Shown here: positions 7,504 through 13,446 of the stretch, in pieces | Layout: every line of letters begins with the position of its first letter | Numbering within the stretch: position 1 is the stretch's first letter | Assembly (NCBI RefSeq): GCF_004359215.1 | Contig: NC_090612.1 | Span: forward strand, 2,075,417 to 2,088,862 | Direction: 5' to 3' | Source: Bremia lactucae | Lineage: Eukaryota > Oomycota > Peronosporomycetes > Peronosporales > Peronosporaceae | DNA: 13,446 nt | Notes under the pieces: model-generated | Database searches by the model: none | Told to the model about the DNA's origin: nothing | Seen by the model: only the letters and a program-made list of their open reading frames with translations | Made by a program: the position numbers and the translations under genes

Positions 7504-7512
7504 TACTTTAAA
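7504..7512. repeat. Right target-site duplication of the MULE (TACTTTAAA)
   Basis: TACTTTAAA directly follows the right TIR and repeats the left flank with one mismatch. On the minus strand it supplies the LKY-type codons that connect Gypsy RNase H to integrase. Confidence 0.82.
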
Positions 7513-8505
7513 TCCTCATCCTGAGAACCAACGATGCGCGAAGTATCCGCAGTATCCGTGCAATTCAGCAACAGGTCGTTATTGGTAGAATATCGGTGTA
7601 ACCTCGCACGCAGACCTATCGACAATTTAACGTCCGACTTACTGCTCTTAAGAGCTCGTAGCAGAGCTACACACTGTTCATCCTTGGCATAATCCGAACG
7701 GATCAATTCAGTAATAAATGACGTTATAGTCGTAAAATGAGAGAGCTCATAATCCGACCGGCGTGATATAGCAACAGCCAAAGTATTCTGCTTGCCAGGC
7801 TTATATTTAACCTTGAAATTGTATTCGGCGAAAAATGAAAGCCATCGAGCCATTCTCTGTGATAGATGGGTCGATTAAGTCGCAGCGCGTAAGGACGCGG
7901 TTTCTCTATACATCACAAACGGCTTAGAGCCATGCAGATGAACTCTAAATTTGACAAGATTATACTTCATTGCAAGTAACTCTTTGCCATGAACTGGGTA
8001 GTTCCTATCTGCAGCTTTAAGCTGTCAAGACCCGAACGCAATTGCACGTTCTCGCCCATCGACATCTGTTTGTAACAGAGCGCTGCCGATGGCAAAATTC
8101 GATGCGTCACAGACGACACTGAAAGGCCAATTTGGATTCGGTAGAGCCAGAATTTGGCAATGGTTAAGACTGTCCTTTATTGTTTTTAAAGCATCATTCT
8201 TGGTGCTAGTCCAGCACCAATCCGTATCCTTTTTCAAATAGATTAGATAATTGCCTTGCCATACCAGCGTAATTCTCGCTATATTTGTGCGAGTAATTGG
8301 CGAGGCTCAACCACTTACGTAAATTCTGTTGGCTCTTAGGAACCGGCCAATCAATTATGGGGATCAGCTGTAAGGCATCGCTTCCCAATGAAGCATCCTA
8401 AAAAGGCAATTTCTTTCTGCGCCAAAATGCATTTAGGCATTGGCATACAAATCTTTGTGTGCATGCACTCGCGTACTGCTCATATAGGGTTTTGTGGTTC
8501 TCCAC
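7513..8505 (-). pseudogene. Gypsy reverse transcriptase C-terminus and RNase H
   Basis: Near 8400-8505 the minus strand carries the end of the RT palm in two frames (VENHKTLYEQY, then KICMPMPKCILAQKEIAFLG). The thumb and connection are at 8206-8388 (PVPKSQQNLRKWLSLANYSH, then KYSENYAGMARQLSNLFEKG). RNase H follows at 8025-8237 with ILALPNPNWPFSVVCDASNF and AIGSALLQTD, where the Asp of CDAS is catalytic. It continues in the same frame through a TGA at 8025 into QLKAADRNYPVHGKELLAMK, where the Glu of KELLA is catalytic. VMYRETASL follows where TDHASL is normal, so the third acidic residue is displaced. After a TAA at 7875 come RMARWLSFFAEYNFKVKYKP and GKQNTLAVAISRR. The two stops are the only breaks from 8237 to 7513. 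Confidence 0.9.
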
Positions 8506-9350
8506 ATCCGAACGACCCTACTACCACCATCTCAGATAGGTCACCAGACTTTAAGGCTCGGTAGAACTCATCAACAGTAGTGCTAAGAGAGCATGTAACG
8601 AAGGTATTGCCTCAAGACTGACTTTTGCCTCGATAGTACCAGTCGCACTGCTCCGTCGTATCACTTTGTGACGTTACTGACGCTTCGCGTCTTCGCTATC
8701 TCGGTGTCAATACAATACGCCTCTTATAGGCCAGAACATTCATGTTCCTAATCTTCACAGGTTTCGCAACCTTTATCTGCTCTGTACCAGACCTAGTGTG
8801 CAATCCAACATCCGACGAGGAGTTAAATAAATCAATTCCTTGTCCAGTGACCGTTCACGTGTTACTTCACGTGCATTATAGGGGTCTGAACCGGAATCCT
8901 ACCAATAGTGTCACGACTGACACTCATAATGGTGCCACCTCGGCTGACCATACTCGGTGGATTTAGACGTGCCACTCCACGTATATCAGGAATATTACAC
9001 GTTGATGACTCGGCCCTCCCCCACACACGTATATCAGGGATATTACACCTTGATGACTCGGCCCTCCCCCCACACACAATGCTTTCAGCATGTTATTGCA
9101 AACGTGCCGTTCCACCCCCTTTTTCTGAGTCGGGCTCAAAACTAGTGTTTTCAACATTGGAGTTCATTAACTCAGACATTCCAATGTCTAGCACACTGAC
9201 AAGTTTGGTCAGTGATTCACTCCAATAGCGCTTTTTTGCCTAGCAAAGGTGGGTTTATGACTCTCCACAGCTTTGCTAGGAATATTGCTGCGTTGCGCCT
9301 AAGGTCTTAGACCTTCAATCGATATATGGCTCATGACGTTCAAGCCAGGT
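8506..9350 (-). pseudogene. Gypsy protease-RT linker, with RT core deleted
   Basis: No long frame survives, but pieces track the Gypsy polyprotein. TWLERHEPYID, a TGA at 9315, RSKTLGAT and AVESHKPTF follow the protease; VSVLDIGMSEL-like and NSNVE pieces follow near 9120-9200. A 48-bp unit is duplicated at 8978-9077. At about 8520-8590 the strand reads TTVDEFYRALKSGDLSEMVV, the acidic stretch that normally precedes RT. Within some 15 bases it is followed by VENHKTLY from the end of the palm. The RT fingers and the catalytic Y.DD palm that should lie between are gone. Confidence 0.7.
8978..9077. repeat. Tandem duplication, 2 x 48 bp
   Basis: CACGTATATCAGG at 8978 recurs at 9026 and the copies stay aligned through GATGACTCGGCCCTCCCCC and ACACA, with three or four differences, one of them in the length of the C-run. 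On the minus strand the unit encodes a 16-residue peptide repeat (GRAESSRCNIPDIRVW in one copy). It lies within the Gypsy linker. Confidence 0.88.
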
Positions 9351-9641
9351 CTAATCAAGGATGAGATAATGTCTCGAATCTAAATTAAGAACGAGACAGC
9401 GTTCCACACTGTCAAAGTCCATAAACTTCAAACCTAAATTCAACGGAACGTTAGGAACAGCGCGATTTCCAGTCGCTAAGCGAACAGTGATTATATCACC
9501 TTCATGCGCCTTAAGCGCCTCAGCATATTGCTGATTCTTTTCAAAGGAAATACGTCGAGCATAATTGCAAGACACCCTGGAGTCAATCAAAATTGACCAT
9601 GGCTTATCAAAGCCCTTCACAGTCGCCTGAGCGACTAACAA
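9351..9641 (-). pseudogene. Gypsy aspartic protease (retropepsin-like)
   Basis: The 96-residue open frame reads LLVAQATVKGFDKPWSILID, then SRVSCNYARR, then GDIITVRLATGNRAVPNVPL, then NLGLKFMDFDSVERCLVLNL and DSRHYLILD. The pattern, a hydrophobic LID followed by SGAS, then a flap-like strand and a DSR(Y/H).LIL(G/D) end, is that of Gypsy retropepsins that process the polyprotein. The active-site triplet DSG reads DSR here (codon at 9576-9578) and the next Ala is Val, so the catalytic loop is destroyed. The final LILG also reads LILD. The frame is open upstream into gag after a shift, so no separate start codon is implied. Confidence 0.8.
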
Positions 9642-10457
9642 GCCAGGCTTGTACTCACGGCCGTGCCATTGCGCACCGTGCTAATTGGGTGTAGGTCCTG
9701 TTTACTCTTACCTCCTAAAGGTTCAACAGAGCCTAGGTCTCCCCCAGTAGGGCGCTCCGCACCAGCTGGGTATCGACGTTTCCCGCACCGTGCTAAATTT
9801 CTGGTATAAGTCTGGATTTTGCTCTATCGAGCTTTAAGCGCGTTGCGTAGGGGACCAGCCGGGTGTAAGTGTATCGTGCTTCCGCACATATAACATCTGC
9901 GGATGTTTTTATTCCACAGCTTCAATTGCTTTTTCTCTCTCCTCAACGAGGCTTAGATCCATGGGTTCCAATCTATTAGACGATCCCGATGTGCTCGAAG
10001 AGCTAACGGGCGTGCTAACACGAGCGTACTCGAAATCGAATTCAGCGCGTAGCGCTATGGCAACTGCCTTTCAGAATGGGATTGGAGTAATTCCGTTCGT
10101 ACAACGCCCTAATTGAAACACTTCATAAAGACAATACTACAATTGCTTCTTGCACCGATTCTTGATGCATAGCGGCAATGGGAGTTCTCAACTCCTGGAC
10201 ATAGGCTCCTAATGTTCGTTTACTCTGATGAGTCGCTATGAGCCGTGATCGCATACGAAAAGCCTGTAAACATGCTAGTAATTTGCTGTTTCAGCGAATT
10301 CCACGCGGAAAAAGCGTCGATTATAGACGTGCTGCACGAGAGTGCCCATTCCAGTTCTCTGCCTCCGAGCTTGGAAATGACCGTAGCCAATTTTTGTTGT
10401 TCTATTAAGAACAGGGCAGAGTCAATGGACACCTCCATTTGCTTGATATCCTTTTAA
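9642..10457 (-). pseudogene. Gypsy gag with degenerate zinc knuckle
   Basis: The segment 10220-10438 encodes MEVSIDSALFLIEQQKLATV, then ISKLGGRELEWALSCSTSII, then FSAWNSLKQQITSMF, matching the retrotransposon gag core (L.G.A.EWA, then F..W..L...L...F). Frame-shifted pieces continue: YVQELRTPIA near 10190, VFMKCFNQGVVRTELLQSHS near 10080-10130, ALNSISSTLVLA near 10020. A zinc knuckle at 9854-9895 reads CYMCGSTIHLHPAG, which is C-x2-C-x4-H-x4 followed by Gly where the fourth ligand Cys belongs. The piece after it is basic and Gly/Pro-rich, ending near the protease. The N-terminal part of gag before 10457 seems missing. Confidence 0.75.
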
Positions 10458-10530
10458 AAACCAGACGTAAATCGAAAACCAGGCGAAATTCCGAGTAAGA
10501 CTACACGGAATGAAAATGCCCAAAACCAGG

Positions 10531-10837
10531 TGATAGTCTATATAAATACAACATAAACTGAATTAACTGTCCACAAAAGAGAGCTGAAACGAACGACAAA
10601 CACTTCAGGGAGCGGCTTTCCAAGTGTCGTGACGCAGGAAGCGTGTAAGAGCAACTCAGTAGTAAGCAGGGGAAGTAGATGACCCTAAGTGAGCCGTGTA
10701 GGGGGACCTTGTATCGGGCGGAGCTGATATTGGTTTTGGATAAAATAGAAAGTGGTATTAGATTAGAGAATCCTGGTTAACTTATTGATTAGCTAATCCA
10801 ATTCTCCAGCTCACCATTGAGATGGTACGTTGTTACA
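10531..10837 (-). repeat. Candidate Gypsy 5' LTR
   Basis: On the minus strand a TGTAACAACG start lies at 10837 and a ...CTATCA end at 10531, followed by CCTGGTTTTGGGC as a possible primer-binding region before gag. A TATA-like TTTATATAG lies at 10535-10545, and a perfect 12-bp palindrome GATTAGCTAATC lies at 10787-10798. The position upstream of gag in element sense fits a 5' LTR. No second copy is available in the window for comparison, so both ends are provisional, and a TATA this near the LTR end is awkward. Confidence 0.45.
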
Positions 10838-11480
10838 ATAAGCCTACCGACAATTGTAGCCACAGCTGTCTCGAAATTCAAATTAAGGCCCCAATTTATT
10901 CATAACCTTTTACCATCATGGCTGCACAACGTCGTCAGTCGTTATGCTGAATAATCCGCCAAAACAAGTTCATCAAGCGCTTTTCATAGGACTACTGAGC
11001 GATGAGCAGTGTTTTGAAAGGCCAGTATGAGAACCCATTTGGAACCTTGAGATGCTGTAAAAAAGAAAAGGCACGCTTTATTCATAACCTTCTCAAATGG
11101 AGCAGAAAGCACCTGGCAACTCCTGAAATTGTTTTGATGACCGTAGGCAAAGTCAAGGTTGATTAATGCAAAAATTCGTTGATGTTCACGGACATCTGTA
11201 TTCACATGATACCGTGTAGCCTGACAAATATTGCGTCTGGGAAGGCGATGAGTTTGGATTTAGATATTCGAATTTGATTTTCTGTCCGGACGTTCTTCTT
11301 TTGCAAGTTATGTGTCGTGTTGAATTAGCTTATAAAAATCACGTTGTACACCCAGGACCTGCTGATGGACACCGGTGGAAGTGGTCTTTGATAATCTGCA
11401 ATAACTGCTGTTGCGGGCTAATTGATGACGATAATGAAGGTGGGGTATATAAAGGTACGATCTCTGGCCTATGATATCCG
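10838..11480. other. Unassigned stretch between two elements
   Basis: Competing short frames occur on both strands, including a 73-codon minus frame at 10984-11205 and a 66-codon plus frame at 11274-11474. None shows a domain I recognise. A TATA-like GGGGTATATAAAGG on the plus strand at about 11442-11455 has no gene after it. The phrase TTATTCATAACCTT occurs twice (near 10897 and 11078). I cannot assign a function. Confidence 0.4.
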
Positions 11481-11499
11481 TTCGGCCGCGATCCTGTCG

Positions 11500-13016
11500 C
11501 TGCGCTACCACTCAAAATTTACGTTCCTGCGAGGCCTTGGGTAGCTGCTTGTCGTCGTTGAAGCTGTCGCGTTGTGGCTGTGCTCTCGCGCACCGTCATT
11601 CCCGTCCCTGCGTGCTCCACGCTTTCCGCGGTGAGCGACGTCTCGAGCCAGTGGTTGACGTCGTGGTCCGTGACCTCTTCCACCGACCAGACGAGGTGAC
11701 GAGACGTCGGTGTGAACACCTAAGCGGATGCTGGAATGTCCATCGTGATGTTGGCTGCTCTGTCCGCCATGTTGTTCTACTCGTGGCAGTGATGGGCCCA
11801 GCTGACGACCGCGACGTCGTCTGCGAGTGCCCTCGCCTCGCAGTAGAGTGCTGCAAGCTGGAGATTGAGCGGGGAGTGGTGCGTCCGGAGCTGTGAGAGC
11901 ACCATGGCATAGTCGCCCACTACGTGCAATGGCACGAAGCCGCTCACTTTCGCTTGTCGGAGGCCATGGACCAGTCCGCTGCAAAAATTTTCATTGTCGT
12001 CTTCGCGCTGTATGCCATGTACGCCCCACGTGATCGCCGCTGCGTCGGTTCGACGTGTGATCGGAGAATCACCGACCCGGAGCCGCCTGGTTCCGGGTTG
12101 CCGCGAGATTCTTCGTCGAAGAAAAACAGGTAGAGGACATCTGATTGTTAATATGACAGCAAGACCTGCACTGAAGCGAGTGCGACGTGTCGTAGGAGAG
12201 CATCCGCGAGCGCTAATCTCATGAGGGCCGTCACCCGTCTTACTTCGCCGCCACCGGGTTGGTAAGTCGAGCTGCGAAAGTGCGCCAGCACACGCCGCAG
12301 ACTAGTCTGTGCAAGTGCTTGGTGGGCTTCAGCTGACAAGGTCGGGTTTTCCATGCGTCGGATCCGCTCAGTCCAGATTGCGAGGGCCATTGTTGCTACC
12401 GAAAAGCGCCAGACATCGTTTGCGGCCGCAAAGACCGTCGCTCGTGCCCCCTGCGTCGTAGTGCGAGAGCGTCGTGCCGCTGCAATCCAACGTTCCATCA
12501 TGCTGCTAGTGGACTTCAGTCTGATACGAGAAAAGGGTACCGCCCCCGGCCGGCCGGCGCAATCGAGACTGGAAATTGTACTCCAGCGCGAGGAAGAATA
12601 GACCGCAGTGCCGTCGCTTCGCCATGGTATCGTTGAAATGCTGTCTATGGATGTGAACCGCACTTCGCTGTACTCGATCCAGTTCAATGAGAGAGTGTCG
12701 CCAAGTGTTTGTTGCCTTGTCGCGGGCAAAATTTGCGCTGTTGAGCTTGTACCTGGCTCGTCGTTGGTCAAGCAGCTACGAAATGTCTAGCAGTAACGCG
12801 TGCTTAAGCCACCACGTGTCGAAACGACCGTTAGGAGTGGTTTCCACGGCCATCTCGTTGCGAGTTGCGCCGTCCATTGCCGTTAGCGTGTCGACCGCGA
12901 TGCTCCCGTCGACGTTGTACTTGACCTTTGCCTTCGCTACGAAAGGCTCCGCTCGCTTCTTCATCGTCGTCACGACTTCCTTCAGCGTGTTCTGCAGTCG
13001 CCACCGGACCGCGTGA
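11500..13016 (-). pseudogene. RNase H-bearing retroelement remnant (probably LINE), RT missing
   Basis: This GC-rich region reads on the minus strand as one decayed polyprotein. 12776-13016 gives AHAVRWRLQNTLKEVVTTMK and later DTLTAMDGATRNEMAVETTP and FDTWWLKHALLLDIS, not identified. The segment 12148-12771 contains VWRFSVATMALAIWTERIRR, then AEAHQALAQTSLRRVLAHFR, then SSTYQPGGGE. This resembles the W..(R/E)R region that follows reverse transcriptase in RNase H-bearing LINEs. A frameshifted RNase H domain follows at about 11760-12130. The C-terminal piece includes SVEEVTDHDVNHWLETS near 11650. The reverse transcriptase expected upstream in element sense is absent because the sequence changes to an LTR at 13059. 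The LINE class is inferred from domain order; the RNase H is firm. Confidence 0.65.
11760..12130 (-). pseudogene. RNase H domain of the retroelement remnant
   Basis: From right to left: LFFFDEESRGNPEPGGSGSV carries the first catalytic Asp and the GNPGPGG-like turn. AAAITWG gives the next strand. AYMAYSAKTTMKIFA in a shifted frame stands where the Glu-bearing helix (NNFAEY) should be, so that Glu is lost. GLVHGLRQAKVSGFVPLHVV and GDYAMVLSQLRTHHSPLNLQ carry the second Asp. AALYCEARALADDVAVVSWA, HHCHE, a TAG at 11777-11779, and NNMADRAANITMD carry the last Asp. This is a type I RNase H fold that degrades RNA of an RNA:DNA hybrid. One indel, one nonsense codon and the missing Glu mark it as inactive. 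Confidence 0.85.
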
Positions 13017-13058
13017 GCCCCGGTCGCCCAGATTGAACCGATAATTTGTGGTGAGTGA

Positions 13059-13446
13059 TGTAACGGGCTAGAGTTGCCCTAATGTTACACAGTCCCCATT
13101 AAGTACATTTGGTACTTAAGGGGATGGTCAATTACTAAATAATAGTAATTAGACCCAGCAATCGGGTGTGGTTCACATTTGTGACCAACCCTTGTGGATG
13201 TGATGCACATGGGTACATTCACATTAGGAGGGATGACGCCCAGCGTCATCAGTTACGCGAGGTATCTAGAAAGATACGCTCGCAATACATAAAAAATGAT
13301 ATCTATAGAGATAACATTTTAATTGGTAAAAATAGGTATTTGTATTTAATTCTATTAAATATAAATCAGTCTGAAAACTACTTCCTACTTGGTAAGTGCG
13401 CACGAGGAGACGGATTACCGCTCCCGTGACGACACTTAACCAGAGT
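13059..13446 (+). repeat. LTR-like element built of a chain of ten hairpins (runs off the window)
   Basis: The start TGTAACGGGC at 13059 matches the LTR start style in this window. Consecutive stem-loops fill the rest: 13059-13089 (6+4 bp), 13094-13123 (12 bp, loop 5), 13126-13155 (12 bp, loop 5), 13164-13191 (about 10 bp, bulged), 13193-13223 (9 bp, one G.T), 13232-13250 (8 bp perfect, loop 3), 13257-13283 (11 bp, loop 4), 13293-13320 (11 of 12, loop 4), 13338-13366 (13 bp, one G.T, loop 3) and 13390-13442 (20 paired bp in five blocks). The hairpins are unrelated in sequence, so this is not a tandem repeat. No coding is evident. It is probably an LTR or a structured repeat; the right end is outside the window. 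Confidence 0.75.

Larger units (their letters stand above)
4636..10837 (-). mobile_element. Decayed Ty3/Gypsy retrotransposon with chromodomain, interrupted by a MULE
   Basis: Domain order on the minus strand from right to left is candidate LTR, gag with zinc knuckle, aspartic protease, RT (core deleted), RNase H, integrase, chromodomain. That is the Ty3/Gypsy order; the C-terminal chromodomain places it with chromodomain-bearing Gypsy elements. Gag and pol appear to form one continuous polyprotein, since no independent pol start is needed. A 1,093-bp DNA transposon splits pol between RNase H and integrase. No 3' LTR follows the chromodomain; Copia sequence begins instead at about 4630. The element carries multiple stops, frameshifts, a 48-bp duplication and at least one large deletion, so it is dead. 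Assignment to an oomycete family rests on remembered similarity of the protein wording. Confidence 0.85.

Noticed and set aside
8978..9077. Regulatory iterons or a replication origin
   Set aside because: There are only two copies, and they lie within the decayed Gypsy coding frame in a eukaryotic setting.
9177..9285. Hairpins CACTGAC/GTCAGTG and CCTAGCAAAG/CTTTGCTAGG as a separate inserted element
   Set aside because: The surrounding minus strand still follows the Gypsy linker wording, so no inserted segment is needed; the stems may be incidental.
11442..11455. Plus-strand TATA box of a host gene
   Set aside because: No coding region follows on the plus strand; what follows is antisense to a retroelement remnant.
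11471..11896. 141-codon plus-strand ORF
   Set aside because: It is antisense to the RNase H domain and its C-terminal extension; GC-rich DNA keeps the opposite strand open.
11505..11984. 159-codon minus-strand ORF
   Set aside because: It overlaps the RNase H in a different frame and has low-complexity Arg/Gly/Ser composition; it is a shadow frame.
13094..13123. Rho-independent terminator
   Set aside because: It has stem-loop form, but no U-run follows at the right place, the setting is eukaryotic, and it is one of ten serial hairpins.

Overview
The window looks like repeat-dense nuclear DNA of a filamentous eukaryote, most likely a Phytophthora-type oomycete. The retroelement pol and gag fragments have the wording I associate with oomycete Ty3/Gypsy and Ty1/Copia elements. 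There are no bacterial operons, ribosome-binding sites or rRNA/tRNA genes, and almost every coding stretch is broken by stops and frameshifts. The species assignment is inference. I see no intact host gene; the content is a stack of decayed transposable elements, nearly all on the minus strand.

Layout from left to right. 1-2415 is mostly AT-rich, gene-poor DNA. It holds an 80-nt near-perfect palindrome (119-198), an imperfect 28-bp duplication, an LTR end on the plus strand that stops at 644, a nested foldback (900-981), an unidentified decayed reading region (1287-2014), a 3 x 21-bp tandem repeat, and a short minus-strand ORF tail with a hydrophobic C-terminus that abuts an LTR. 2416-4630 is the 3' half of a Copia element on the minus strand: reverse transcriptase with YVDD changed to YVND, RNase H, polypurine tract and 3' LTR. 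Its gag, protease and integrase are missing. 4636-10837 is a Ty3/Gypsy element with a chromodomain, also on the minus strand. Read in its own sense, from right to left, it has a candidate 5' LTR, gag with a damaged zinc knuckle, protease, a linker with a 48-bp duplication, an RT whose catalytic core is deleted, RNase H, integrase and chromodomain.

A 1,093-bp Mutator-like DNA transposon (6411-7503) sits inside the Gypsy pol. It has terminal inverted repeats of about 145 bp and a 9-bp target-site duplication. Removing it together with one duplication copy rejoins the Gypsy reading frame exactly. It carries a degraded MuDR-type transposase fragment and, in each TIR, three copies of a 14-bp motif spaced 29-30 bp apart.

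10838-11480 has no recognisable gene. 11500-13016 is a GC-rich, minus-strand remnant of an RNase H-bearing retroelement, probably a non-LTR (LINE) element, whose reverse transcriptase is missing. From 13059 to the window end the plus strand begins TGTAACGGG, like an LTR. It consists almost entirely of ten consecutive, mutually different hairpins with stems of 8-20 bp. That hairpin chain is the most unusual structure in the window.

The elements do not work together as genes; they record nested insertions. Gypsy came before the MULE, the Copia fragment abuts Gypsy at a deletion-type junction, and the retroelement remnant stops where the hairpin-rich LTR starts. Many of the inactivating changes I can infer are C-to-T or G-to-A transitions.
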